A stretch of 15,521 bases of DNA from CALZKI01 sp964567585 (GTDB taxonomy: Bacteria > Bacillota > Clostridia > Lachnospirales > Lachnospiraceae), in NCBI GenBank assembly GCA_964567585.1, contig CAZMND010000049.1:1-15521 (forward strand). Reading direction: 5' to 3'. Every line of letters starts with the position of its first letter. Positions within the stretch are counted from its first letter, which is position 1. The notes beneath the pieces were generated by a model. It did no database searches and was not told the origin of the DNA. It saw only the letters and a program-made list of their open reading frames with translations. Positions 1 to 7,606 of this stretch are shown piece by piece. The position numbers and the translations under genes are program-made.

Positions 1-26
1 GAAGAAAGGAAATAAGGTGTCTTAAG

Positions 27-236
27 ATGGAGAGAAAGCTGACAAAAGTTGTTGATGGAACCGAAATAACAGTGGGCGGAATACCCGAGAACAAGTTTTC
101 GGGTTCGAGCGACAAGAATGCTGACAAGTCGCATTCATTGTCTTCTCGAAAAATGTGTTCATGCGGCACAGACGTGGCGGATAATTTGTGTTCATGGGAG
201 TGTCCCGACACATGTGGAGGTTGCCACTTGTCTTGA
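27..236 (+). CDS. possible small Cys-rich peptide (69 aa), unrecognised
   Basis: A 69-residue ORF starts at an ATG preceded by AAGGTG with a 7-base gap, which is a usable ribosome binding site. The N-terminal 43 residues are polar and contain no Cys; the last 26 hold six Cys (residues 44, 46, 55, 59, 63, 66) in a CxC-x8-C-x3-C-x3-C-x2-C arrangement, ending CGGCHLS. A 10-base direct repeat (TGTGTTCATG at 154-163 and 187-196) is spaced exactly 11 codons apart, so CS recurs in frame. I do not recognise the family. It could be a metal-binding peptide, a modified-peptide precursor (there is a GG at residues 17-18), or chance. No RiPP maturase or export gene is visible nearby. The GC-richer, hairpin-prone composition differs from the downstream gene, so a structured RNA or a degraded gene is an alternative. 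Confidence 0.35.
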   Translation: MERKLTKVVDGTEITVGGIPENKFSGSSDKNADKSHSLSSRKMCSCGTDVADNLCSWECPDTCGGCHLS

Positions 237-257
237 GAGAAAAAAGAAATTTATAAA
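228..257 (+). promoter_or_regulatory. candidate promoter for the P-loop/polyamine gene run
   Basis: TTGTCT (228-233), an 18-base gap and TATAAA (252-257) resemble a sigma-A promoter with 4/6 and 5/6 matches. It overlaps the end of the Cys-rich ORF and would start transcription near 264, before the kinase-like gene. The match is modest and unsupported by any other signal. Confidence 0.3.
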
Positions 258-307
258 TTATCGCGAGGAAGAAATTCCTGATTGCGGATGTATTTATGGG
301 TAGAAGA

Positions 308-823
308 ATGAAAAAAGTAATTGTAATCGGCTGTCCTGGAAGCGGGAAAAGTACCTTTTCCAGAGAATTAAGCAAGTTAACGGGGATACCGCTGTTTTAT
401 CTTGATATGATATTTCATAAGCCGGATAAAACCATATGCTCAGAGGAAGAATTTGATACAAAATTGAATCAGATTATGGCGAATGATGAATGGATTTTAG
501 ACGGAAATTATGCCAGAACTCTTCCACTAAGATTTAGCCAGTGCGACACTGTTTTTTGGTTGGATTATCCGTTAGATGTATGTTTAGCAGGAATTAAAGA
601 GCGTAGGGGAAAACCGAGGGAGGATATGCCTTGGTTTGAGACTGAGCCTGACGAAGAATTTATTGAATTTGTTAAGAATTTTAGTACAAGTAATAACCCG
701 ATGATTCGAAAATTAATTGACGAGGCAGAAGGGAAGGAAATACATATCTTTTCATCCAGAGAGATGGCAGATAATTATTTGCGAAAGGAATCTTATGAGA
801 TTAGTACCCATTCCGAAAGATAA
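308..823 (+). CDS. P-loop nucleotide kinase-like protein (topology modulation/FlaR-type)
   Basis: The protein opens with a textbook Walker A, GCPGSGKST, directly after a beta-strand (KKVIVI), as in adenylate-kinase-like P-loop proteins. Further family hallmarks are DMIFHKPDKT, DGNYARTL, a CDTVFWLDYP strand and the RRGKPREDMPWF segment, which together match small cytoplasmic proteins annotated as topology modulation or FlaR-related. The substrate is unknown; a small-molecule kinase role is inferred. The in-frame ATG at 296 would add four residues (MGRR); neither start has a strong ribosome binding site, and 308 is chosen because relatives usually begin MKKV next to the first strand. About 171 residues is normal for the family. 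Its 3' end overlaps the ATP-grasp gene by 29 bases, so the two are probably co-translated, though the kinase may not belong functionally to the polyamine module. Confidence 0.85.
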   Translation: MKKVIVIGCPGSGKSTFSRELSKLTGIPLFYLDMIFHKPDKTICSEEEFDTKLNQIMANDEWILDGNYARTLPLRFSQCDTVFWLDYPLDVCLAGIKERRGKPREDMPWFETEPDEEFIEFVKNFSTSNNPMIRKLIDEAEGKEIHIFSSREMADNYLRKESYEISTHSER

Positions 824-2021
824 ATATGATGAATACAGACTTGCTTTGATGTTTGACTGCTATAAATGGGACCCGCAGTTTTTGGACAGTAATACTATCG
901 CAAAATGTGCTTTGGTTATTACAAAAAAAGAACACGAGGAACTGAGAAAGCTGACCGAAAAACTGGATGAGGAAACAAGGGCTGCAGAAGAGTTTTTAAA
1001 TGAACATCAGGAACTTTTAAAACCTCTTGCATTGCCGAAGAAAGTCAGTAAAGAAATAAAGAATATGAAAAATTATGAGCCGGATAAGCATATAAGGCTG
1101 ATGCGCTACGACTTTCATCCGACGATGGAAGGAAAATGGGCAGTCAGCGAAGTAAACAGTGATGTTCCGGGGGGATTTGCGGAAGCTTCTTTTATGCCAA
1201 AGGCTGCTATGGAACTTTTAAAGGATGAAAAATTCGACTCCATAAATTTTGGCAAAATTATGGCAGATGCCATTGCAAAAAAGGTGCCCCAAAATGGCAG
1301 AATTATGATGGTGCATTGTACCAGCTACAGTGATGACAGACAGGTGATGCAGTTTTTGGGCGACAGACTTACAGAAAAAGGATTTCAGGTCATTTATGCG
1401 GCGGCGGACCACATCAGGTTTGATAAGAATATTGCATACAGTATTCTGGATGGGAACGAGGGAAAATTGGATGCGATTTTCCGGTTTACGCCACTTGAGT
1501 GGCTTACGGATATTAAGCCAAAGCGTTGGCAAGGGTATTTTGATACCACTACGGTTTCATGTAATCATCCCATTGCGATGTATGCCCAGACAAAGCGTTT
1601 TCCGCTTGTTTGGGATGTGCTTGAAGAAATGGGAATCACACTTACGACATGGAGAGAACTTCTTCCGGATACGTTGGAAGTAAAGGATGTAAAGGGAAAA
1701 GAAGGATATATTTTCAAACCTGCGTGTGGAAGAGTGGGTGAGAAAATTTCCATAAAAGAAGCTTGTAAGGGTGATGAATACAAGAAAATTCTGGCGGATG
1801 TAAAGAAACATCCAAAGAAATATCTGGCGCAGAAGCAGTTTCACAGTAGACCTTTATCCGGTGAAAATGGGGAGAGTTATCATGTGTGTTTGGGCTCTTA
1901 TACTGTGGAAGGTACGCACGCAGGGTATTATGCAAGAATAAGTACTACGCCACGAATTGATTCCAACGCTGCGGATATCCCTGTTTTGATTGAAGAAGGC
2001 GGTGAAGAAAATGACGGTTAA
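795..2021 (+). CDS. glutathionylspermidine synthase-like ATP-grasp ligase
   Basis: This 408-residue protein carries the C-terminal synthetase type of fold seen in glutathionylspermidine synthase: RYDF near residue 104, EVNSDVPGG near 119-127 (compare the family's E-N-DTP motif) and FKPACGRVGE near 306-315, matching the nucleotide-binding loop. Such enzymes use ATP to join a carboxylate, through an acyl phosphate, to a polyamine amine. There is no N-terminal amidase half, so this is a synthetase-only version. The ATG at 795 is chosen over an upstream TTG-type extension to 717 because GAAAGGA sits 5 bases before it and the sequence from MRLVPIP onward is the conserved one. It overlaps the kinase gene by 29 bases and the next gene by 11. 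With homospermidine synthase two genes downstream, a homospermidine acceptor is a reasonable inference; the acid partner is unknown. Confidence 0.85.
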   Translation: MRLVPIPKDKYDEYRLALMFDCYKWDPQFLDSNTIAKCALVITKKEHEELRKLTEKLDEETRAAEEFLNEHQELLKPLALPKKVSKEIKNMKNYEPDKHIRLMRYDFHPTMEGKWAVSEVNSDVPGGFAEASFMPKAAMELLKDEKFDSINFGKIMADAIAKKVPQNGRIMMVHCTSYSDDRQVMQFLGDRLTEKGFQVIYAAADHIRFDKNIAYSILDGNEGKLDAIFRFTPLEWLTDIKPKRWQGYFDTTTVSCNHPIAMYAQTKRFPLVWDVLEEMGITLTTWRELLPDTLEVKDVKGKEGYIFKPACGRVGEKISIKEACKGDEYKKILADVKKHPKKYLAQKQFHSRPLSGENGESYHVCLGSYTVEGTHAGYYARISTTPRIDSNAADIPVLIEEGGEENDG

Positions 2022-2664
2022 AGATATGTATAAAATATGGGCTCCTGCGGGCAAAAAGTGGGTGGACTGGGTTCGTCCCGTTCCTTTTGTGGAGATGAGT
2101 TCGTATTCTAAGGTGTACAATTATTCCGATTTTTCCATACCGAATATAAGTTATTTAGAGCCGAATTGTGAGAACACTGCGATTATTGTGGATTTGCCGG
2201 GAATGGAAAGTGTGAAGGAAGGACTGGCACTTGCCGGGGAAGGTTTCAGACCTATTCCTATTTACAATGGAACGGCGGAACAGAAGGGTTCCAGAGCTAC
2301 GGTAGATAATCAGTCTGCGGGAATTGCACTGGCTCTCGGGGCAGCAGAACTTGCCAAAATCCCAATAAAAGACCATGCCTTGCCGGCTTTTTTGACGGAC
2401 AGAAATCGTCTTCAAAGATACAAAATGGATGTGTCGGTGTTTGACAACAGTTGGGATGTATATCCGCAGGATTTGCCGTCGGCAGAGTATCTGGTAACGA
2501 ACGGAATTTGCAAAGTGATTGTGGTAGGTGCCTCTGTAGCGAAAGATTTAAAGAAGATTTTGTATGAATACCAAAAAAGAAAAATTGAAATCTATTTAAC
2601 GGACAGATATGAACTACCAAAAAAGGTCGGGATTAGGAAACCGCTTTTTAAAGAAAAAGATTAG
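2011..2664 (+). CDS. unrecognised 217-aa protein between ATP-grasp ligase and homospermidine synthase
   Basis: I do not recognise this family. The ATG at 2011 overlaps the ligase's last 11 bases; an in-frame TTG at 1990 would add seven residues, but the GAAGG upstream sits better for 2011. The protein looks soluble and alpha/beta: a strand then AIIVDLPGMESV (about residues 48-60), GFRPIPIYNGT, an Ala-rich helix IALALGAAEL, and a later strand KVIVVGASV. There is no signal peptide or clear membrane helix and no obvious catalytic signature. Its position, overlapping one gene and only 12 bases from the next, argues strongly that it works with the polyamine enzymes, perhaps as a partner subunit of the ligase or a Rossmann-like accessory enzyme. 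That role is inference from context only. Confidence 0.8.
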   Translation: MTVKDMYKIWAPAGKKWVDWVRPVPFVEMSSYSKVYNYSDFSIPNISYLEPNCENTAIIVDLPGMESVKEGLALAGEGFRPIPIYNGTAEQKGSRATVDNQSAGIALALGAAELAKIPIKDHALPAFLTDRNRLQRYKMDVSVFDNSWDVYPQDLPSAEYLVTNGICKVIVVGASVAKDLKKILYEYQKRKIEIYLTDRYELPKKVGIRKPLFKEKD

Positions 2665-2676
2665 GGGTATAGGACG

Positions 2677-4149
2677 TTGATAAAATTTGAAGGCAGAATT
2701 GTCCAGTTTGGTTTTGGAGCCGTGGGAAAAAGTTTTTATGAGAAGATTTTAAAAGAAATCAGGTTTAATGAAAACAAATATTTTGTTATTACAATGGATC
2801 AATTTGAATTTGATGCTTTTGTAAATCTTGGTGGAATGGTGTCGAATTTTATTGTCCGTGAAGTGACTCGGGATAACTTTAAAGAGGTGTTTGAGCCTTA
2901 TCTTGGCGAAGGAGATTTATTGATTGATTTTGCGGACACGGTTGGAACAAGAGATATTTTGGAGTGGTGTGCCGAAAGAAATATTATGTATCTGAATACA
3001 GGCGAGGCGGACTGGCCTGACCACTGGTATAGTATTTTTGAGGAAAATGAGTTAAAGGCCGGCATAAAAGAAAAACACGCGAAAAGCCGGAATACAAACA
3101 AGTATCCGATTGTTTTACAGCACGGTAACAATCCGGGGCTTGTCTCTCATTTTGTGAAGGCGGCTATCGAATACGTTGTGAACACCCAACATAAAAAGGA
3201 CAAGCACTTGAAGGAACTTGTTAAGGCAGGAAGATTTAATGAGGCGGCTAAGGCTTTAGGCGTGAAAATGATTCATGTAAATGACATTGATTTGCAAGAG
3301 GTTAAAGGCGAGTACGACGATAATAAACTATTTAGTACATGGTGTACCGATTCCTTTTGGTTTGAAATGCTAAGTGAAGCTACGGCGAACATTGGAACCC
3401 ATGAAAAAAATGATTTCCCGGATGAATGCAATTTAGTGGATAGGGAAAAGGGATTTTTGGAATTCAAAAAAATTGCGGCGGATAAAAAATGTCGGACGGT
3501 ATACCCGGGTGGAAAATTTGAAGGTTTTTTAGTGCCACACGAGGAAACCATTACGATTGCCAAAAGCCTGGAAGTAAAAGAGGGAGAGCAGACGATTTAC
3601 AGGCCATCGGTAATGTTTATTTATAAGCCTTGCGACTATGCAAGTAATTATTTTCATAAGGCAAAAGTAAATGAGTATCCAAATCCCGACCCGAACAAGC
3701 CGCAGGATGTGGAAAACGAGAGCGGAACGACCATCATTCGTGGATATGTTTACCCGAAGAATTTTGAGATTTTATATCAGGAGAAAATTTCTCGGGGAAC
3801 GGAGTATGTGGGAGTGCTTCTGATGGGGGATAATTTTGAGCCTGTCTGGGTTGGAAACAGAGTGGAAACGGACTTTTTAAACAAAGATAAGAAAGCCTCA
3901 TATTGGCAGACCCCTACAATTACTCCCGTTGCAATGTCCGCACTTGCGGCAGTCTGCTGGATGTTAAAAAATAAGTACAAGGGCGGAATTTATTTTCCGG
4001 ATGATATAGCGGATTATAAGTCTATTATTGATACGGCGGAAAAATATATTTCTAAAACCATATATAAAACGTTTACAAAGAAAGAACTGGAACAAGCGAT
4101 GCAAATTGATTTTGACAATCTGCAGATGAAAGATATTTTTGTCTGCTAA
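2677..4149 (+). CDS. hss: homospermidine synthase
   Basis: This 490-residue protein aligns by eye along its length with bacterial homospermidine synthase, the NAD-dependent enzyme that makes symmetrical homospermidine from putrescine units (or putrescine plus spermidine). Visible landmarks are the Rossmann loop GFGAVG at residues 12-17, VTRDN, GNNPG at 150-154, ALGVKMIHV, STW with Trp222 (equivalent to the family's substrate-contacting Trp), VPHEETITIA with His288, YRPSVMFIYKP and the late TPTITPVAMSALA segment. Length is normal. The start is TTG, preceded by AGGGG with 9 bases between; no ATG lies early enough to keep the Rossmann loop intact. It ends the polyamine run. The hairpin at its stop codon lacks a following T run, so termination there is unclear. 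Confidence 0.93.
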   Translation: MIKFEGRIVQFGFGAVGKSFYEKILKEIRFNENKYFVITMDQFEFDAFVNLGGMVSNFIVREVTRDNFKEVFEPYLGEGDLLIDFADTVGTRDILEWCAERNIMYLNTGEADWPDHWYSIFEENELKAGIKEKHAKSRNTNKYPIVLQHGNNPGLVSHFVKAAIEYVVNTQHKKDKHLKELVKAGRFNEAAKALGVKMIHVNDIDLQEVKGEYDDNKLFSTWCTDSFWFEMLSEATANIGTHEKNDFPDECNLVDREKGFLEFKKIAADKKCRTVYPGGKFEGFLVPHEETITIAKSLEVKEGEQTIYRPSVMFIYKPCDYASNYFHKAKVNEYPNPDPNKPQDVENESGTTIIRGYVYPKNFEILYQEKISRGTEYVGVLLMGDNFEPVWVGNRVETDFLNKDKKASYWQTPTITPVAMSALAAVCWMLKNKYKGGIYFPDDIADYKSIIDTAEKYISKTIYKTFTKKELEQAMQIDFDNLQMKDIFVC

Positions 4150-4159
4150 AAGACAAGGA

Positions 4160-4188
4160 TTGCGTAAAATTTTCAGAGGTGTTATAAT
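4160..4188 (+). promoter_or_regulatory. sigma-A promoter of lemA
   Basis: TTGCGT (4160-4165) is followed after exactly 17 bases by a perfect TATAAT (4183-4188). Transcription would start near 4195, giving a short leader before the GGAGGAG site of lemA. It shows lemA is transcribed independently of the polyamine genes. Confidence 0.75.
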
Positions 4189-4218
4189 GCGATTAATTTA
4201 TGAATGGAGGAGACTGAT

Positions 4219-4770
4219 ATGATAGGATGGATTATTGGTGGTGTAATAGTTGTTGCTATCGTTGTATTTGTTATTACTACATACAACGAATTAGTACGCC
4301 TGAGAAATAAGGTGAAAAATGCTTTTGCACAAATTGACACACAGTTGCAGAGAAGATTTGATTTGATTCCGAATCTGGTGGAAACTGTAAAAGGCTTTGC
4401 AACACATGAAAAAGAATTACTGGAAAATGTCGCAGCCAGCCGAAGCGGTTATATGAATGCTTCTTCCAATGGTGAAAAGCTTGCGATGAATAATCAGTTA
4501 ACATCAAACTTGAGATCATTGTTTGCAGTTGCAGAAAGTTATCCGGAGTTGAAAGCAAATACGAACTTTTTAAAGTTACAGGATGAGCTTTCTGAAACAG
4601 AAGATAAGGTTACATACTCAAGACAGTTCTATAATGATGCAGTGACTATTTACAACAATAAAATTCAGATGTTTCCGGGCAATTTGGTAGCAGGTATTTT
4701 CGGATTCAAAGAAGAAGAATTGTTTAATACGGATGATGAAGCTAAAGATGCTCCAAGAGTTCAGTTTTAA
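4219..4770 (+). CDS. lemA: LemA family membrane protein
   Basis: LemA family proteins have one N-terminal membrane helix and a coiled-coil helical domain; the function is not settled. Here residues 3-22 form the hydrophobic segment (IGWIIGGVIVVAIVVFVI), followed directly by the family signature with YNELVRLRN, then NAFAQIDTQLQRRFDLIPNL and VKGFATHEKE. The later FNDAV-like stretch (YNDAVTIYNNKIQMFPG) and FGFKEEELF ending are also typical. The ATG at 4219 is preferred over one 15 bases upstream because GGAGGAG lies 6 bases before it and the upstream ATG overlaps that site. About 183 residues is normal. It converges on a DUF2207 membrane protein; these two families are often neighbours, which suggests a joint envelope role. 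Confidence 0.95.
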   Translation: MIGWIIGGVIVVAIVVFVITTYNELVRLRNKVKNAFAQIDTQLQRRFDLIPNLVETVKGFATHEKELLENVAASRSGYMNASSNGEKLAMNNQLTSNLRSLFAVAESYPELKANTNFLKLQDELSETEDKVTYSRQFYNDAVTIYNNKIQMFPGNLVAGIFGFKEEELFNTDDEAKDAPRVQF

Positions 4771-4785
4771 TATAATACGGTAAAA

Positions 4786-4830
4786 TAAAACCGGTTCCAA
4801 GGTAAAGCCCCTGGAATCGGTTTTTTGTTT
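4786..4830. terminator. bidirectional terminator between lemA and the DUF2207 gene
   Basis: AAAACCGGTTCC-AAGG pairs with CCTGGAATCGGTTTT across a short loop, with one G-T pair and one bulge. A run of six T follows on the plus strand, and a TTTTATTTTA stretch follows on the minus strand, so it can serve both convergent genes. Confidence 0.85.
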
Positions 4831-4855
4831 GACAATAATATAAGCGTTAGTTGGG

Positions 4856-7087
4856 TTAGTGACCGCCGCCACCGCCGCCGCCACCACGACCACCGCCGCC
4901 GTAGCCAAAACCGCCACTGCCGCCGCTTCTTGCAGCGCCCTGGCCGGAACGGACAGCCGAACGGAAGGAACGGCTTGAATGGTGAATACGTCTTGAACGA
5001 TAGCAATTGTTACTTAAAATAGCACTTTCACTTGCCTCAGGACATCTGATACCGATTGCTTTGATTACTTTCTCAGAAATTCCAAACGCAGATGCGTATA
5101 CCAGATATTTTTCCCACATAGGCAATTCTACATAGGTACGGTCGCTGATTAATGTATCGCTGTTTAAGAAGTTATATAAACCGCGCCATTTTGCATATTC
5201 GTCTTCACCGTATTGTGTAAGAAGTACATATTTGTGTGCTTTTTTTCTAAGCAATATTGCACCGATAATACAGCCGATACCAAAAATAAAGTATGCGCCG
5301 AAAGCCAGATCCATTCGTGTTGAGCCTGATATAATGTTGGCTAAAATAACAACCAAAACACCGACTACTGTTAGCGCAGTTGCTTTGGAACGGATTTCTT
5401 TTTGTGGTGCAGTATAATCTGCTTTTTGGAAGTAACCGTCCTTTACACCGATATTCACGATGGAGTTTTCCATATTTCTGGCAAAAGCATCTGTATTTGC
5501 ATAGTCAGAAGATACTCGTGTCTGGAAATGGTTCATAAGGATGGAATCTCCATTTGCGTGACGGACAAGGAGGTTAAAGTAATACTCTTCACAAAGGGTA
5601 AGAGGTTCATATTCCTTTTCCGGAATTTCGGGTTCTTGGTTTAGTGCATCCATAATTGGTGTTTCTACCGTAGAGGTATTTGTGCCGGATATATAAGAAC
5701 TTATGCCGGAACTTTCTGTTACCACGCTAGGTTCATCCCAATCAGTATCCCAATCGTGGGAGTTCACGCCCGAATATCCGAAACCGGCATTCATTACCGG
5801 AGTCACAGGAACTACAGGTGCGGGTTTTTTCAAAATTTTAATTAATACCGTTTTTCCACATTCGTTAAGCCCAATGTATTCTTTTCTTGCAAGACTCAAA
5901 AGGATTGCCGAGTATACTCCGGAATCATCTTTTGGCGGCTTGTGTTTACAATGAACTAAAGCTGCTGCAAAATTCGGGTCCAAATCGCTTGGAATATCCC
6001 TGAAGTAATCTATATCCAAAGAAGCATTGTAGAAAACATACTTTGCTTTCATTCTTGCATCTGTTCTTAACACATATACAAGGATGCAAACCGAACCGCC
6101 GATTGCGAAAAGTAGCACAACAATTTTAGCTGTAAAGAACTTAGCAGGTGTATTTGCATAATCACGTTGCTCGTCATAAATTTCTTCCAAAACATCATCA
6201 TTTGAATAATAATTGGAAGGAGCATATTCTGTGAATATGTGTTTATCTGCGCCATAGGATACTAAGTCAAATTCAATATATTCATTATAGGATTTAAATT
6301 TAAGGTCATCTTCATCAAGTTCAAAAGAGAAGGTATAGTAGCCCGGATTTTTTGTAGAGGATTCTTCCACAGGGAAACTGTTGGCATTTGTGCCATATGT
6401 ATACACATCGTAGTTTCCGGGACTTGGCATATCTTTATTAGGGAACAAAATCTGTGCCTTAAAGGATTCCAGATAATTGATGGTTTCCTCTGAATAAAGT
6501 GCCAGATACAAATCGGAACAGTCGTTATATCGAAGAGCCGCATTATACATTTCATATTCTACTTCAAACACGACTTCTTCACGGTAAAGTCCGTCTACGT
6601 AGAAAAATACACATTCGTACATAGCAGCGTCTTCATCATAGGGGCCCTCGCTGTGATACCATTTGCCGGGACCGTATGTGGGATTGTAGCTGACATAGTC
6701 ATAGTCGTCCCAATAGAGTTTCGGACTTTCCTCATAAATTATTTCTGTACCATCATCCATAATCTGTTTTACGGAATTTACCTTGTAATGAACTTTTACG
6801 CCATCCACGTAATCTTCCGGAAGGTCGCGCCATAATTCCCAGAAAAGATTACTTCTGGATGCGGCGTGAATATCGTAGGTAAGTCGTTCCGTAACGACTA
6901 CTTTTCCTTCGCTACCCGGCTCATCCACAACTACAGCCGTGTATTCCACATCTGTAATTCTTGCATAATCATTTGCGTTTATTTCGCCATTTATGACTAA
7001 TGTAAGAAGCATAATCAAAAGGGGAATTGCAAATGGTAGCAGAACACAGATGGTAATAATCGTACTGACTATTTTGTCACTTTTCAT
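4856..7087 (-). CDS. DUF2207 domain membrane protein with Gly-rich C-terminus
   Basis: A 743-residue protein of the DUF2207 (predicted membrane protein) family. Residues 8-33 form an N-terminal membrane helix; a beta-rich extracytoplasmic region with the typical LTYDIHAASRSNLFWEL segment follows to about 315; residues 319-341 form a second helix. A cytoplasmic stretch contains DLDPNFAAALVHCKHK and AILLSLARKEYI, usual for the family, then two more helices lie near 569-588 and 593-613. The tail from about 697 is rich in Arg, Ser and Gly and ends in a run of Gly before His743, the same kind of tail seen in many relatives. Function is unknown. It has its own promoter, AGAAGGTG before its ATG, and faces lemA, with which it shares a terminator. 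Confidence 0.92.
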   Translation of the reverse strand: MKSDKIVSTIITICVLLPFAIPLLIMLLTLVINGEINANDYARITDVEYTAVVVDEPGSEGKVVVTERLTYDIHAASRSNLFWELWRDLPEDYVDGVKVHYKVNSVKQIMDDGTEIIYEESPKLYWDDYDYVSYNPTYGPGKWYHSEGPYDEDAAMYECVFFYVDGLYREEVVFEVEYEMYNAALRYNDCSDLYLALYSEETINYLESFKAQILFPNKDMPSPGNYDVYTYGTNANSFPVEESSTKNPGYYTFSFELDEDDLKFKSYNEYIEFDLVSYGADKHIFTEYAPSNYYSNDDVLEEIYDEQRDYANTPAKFFTAKIVVLLFAIGGSVCILVYVLRTDARMKAKYVFYNASLDIDYFRDIPSDLDPNFAAALVHCKHKPPKDDSGVYSAILLSLARKEYIGLNECGKTVLIKILKKPAPVVPVTPVMNAGFGYSGVNSHDWDTDWDEPSVVTESSGISSYISGTNTSTVETPIMDALNQEPEIPEKEYEPLTLCEEYYFNLLVRHANGDSILMNHFQTRVSSDYANTDAFARNMENSIVNIGVKDGYFQKADYTAPQKEIRSKATALTVVGVLVVILANIISGSTRMDLAFGAYFIFGIGCIIGAILLRKKAHKYVLLTQYGEDEYAKWRGLYNFLNSDTLISDRTYVELPMWEKYLVYASAFGISEKVIKAIGIRCPEASESAILSNNCYRSRRIHHSSRSFRSAVRSGQGAARSGGSGGFGYGGGGRGGGGGGGGH

Positions 7088-7121
7088 AATACACCTTCTT
7101 TCAGTAAAATTTATTAATATG

Positions 7122-7150
7122 AGTATAGTAAAAAAAATGGGTTGTGTAAA
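7122..7150 (-). promoter_or_regulatory. sigma-A promoter of the DUF2207 gene
   Basis: Read on the minus strand, TTTACA (7145-7150) is separated by exactly 17 bases from TATACT (7122-7127). The leader to the ATG at 7087 is about 30 bases and holds the AAGGTG site. Confidence 0.7.
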
Positions 7151-7187
7151 GAAAATTAGGGGAATTGGATTGGATATTGGATTTGAC

Positions 7188-7230
7188 GCACTACGTACGA
7201 AGGCGTAATATACACCTATGAGCGTAGTGC
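7188..7230. repeat. inverted repeat in the divergent intergenic region
   Basis: GCACTACG (7188-7195) is repeated inverted as CGTAGTGC (7223-7230), with a smaller TACG-AAGG-CGTA hairpin nested at 7196-7207. It lies upstream of both divergent promoters and belongs to neither coding region. No T run follows on either side, so a terminator is unlikely; it could be a protein-binding site, a small structured RNA or a remnant of a short repeat element. Confidence 0.5.
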
Positions 7231-7315
7231 ATTATTCTTTGCACACGTGAAATCTAAATAATCTGAAAATCTGAAAAAATCCCCAAAAAGTTGAACTTTG
7301 ACAATTTAATAAGGC

Positions 7316-7344
7316 TTTACACATATTAAAAAACTTCCTATAAT
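7316..7344 (+). promoter_or_regulatory. sigma-A promoter of the coiled-coil/toxin-like pair
   Basis: TTTACA (7316-7321), 17 bases, then perfect TATAAT (7339-7344). Transcription would start near 7351 and run into the AGGGAG site of the 60-residue gene. It is among the best promoter matches in the window. Confidence 0.8.
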
Positions 7345-7384
7345 GAGTATTAAATAGAGTATGATTTTGAAGGGAGTGTAGAAG

Positions 7385-7567
7385 ATGGGAGATGAAACAA
7401 TGACAAGGGAAGAAATGATAAATGTTTTGATAGAACAATATGCTAATTTGCAGCGTATCAAAAAGGCTGAAAAGGGTGAAAATGAAGAATTAAACTACCA
7501 GATTAAAGTTACTAAAGCAAGACTTGAGGCTTTTGGAATCGTAACTGAGAATTTGGAGATGAATTAA
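7385..7567 (+). CDS. small charged coiled-coil-like protein (60 aa), unrecognised
   Basis: A 60-residue acidic protein with a very good promoter and AGGGAG 8 bases before its ATG, so expression is likely. Residues 7-50 are almost all helix formers with heptad-like hydrophobic positions (IEQYANLQRI then ELNYQIKVTKARLEAFGI), suggesting a short coiled coil or helical hairpin. There is no membrane segment, Cys or DNA-binding signature. Its family is not recognised. The next gene begins 39 bases downstream on the same strand with no terminator between, so the two are probably one transcript. An accessory or neutralising role towards the toxin-like neighbour is possible but purely contextual. Confidence 0.75.
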   Translation: MGDETMTREEMINVLIEQYANLQRIKKAEKGENEELNYQIKVTKARLEAFGIVTENLEMN

Positions 7568-7606
7568 TAGTTGTAATACACAGCAGTTGCAAGAAGGAGA
7601 AGACAA

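Noticed and set aside
1..15. Short frame ending in TAA at 13-15 (EERK)
   Set aside because: It may be the end of an upstream gene, but four codons are too few to support a call.
118..303. 61-codon plus-strand ORF overlapping the Cys-rich peptide in another frame
   Set aside because: No ribosome binding site and no recognisable pattern; its Cys content mirrors that of the overlapping frame.
22..375. 117-codon minus-strand ORF over the left end
   Set aside because: It runs antisense into the conserved P-loop start, has no ribosome site that stands out and no recognisable motif.
4139..4156. TTGTCT/AGACAA hairpin at the homospermidine synthase stop codon
   Set aside because: Only six pairs, and no T run follows, so it was not called a terminator.
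4825..5022. Arg/His-rich plus-strand ORF opposite the DUF2207 tail
   Set aside because: It is the antisense shadow of the Gly-rich codon run and has no start signal.
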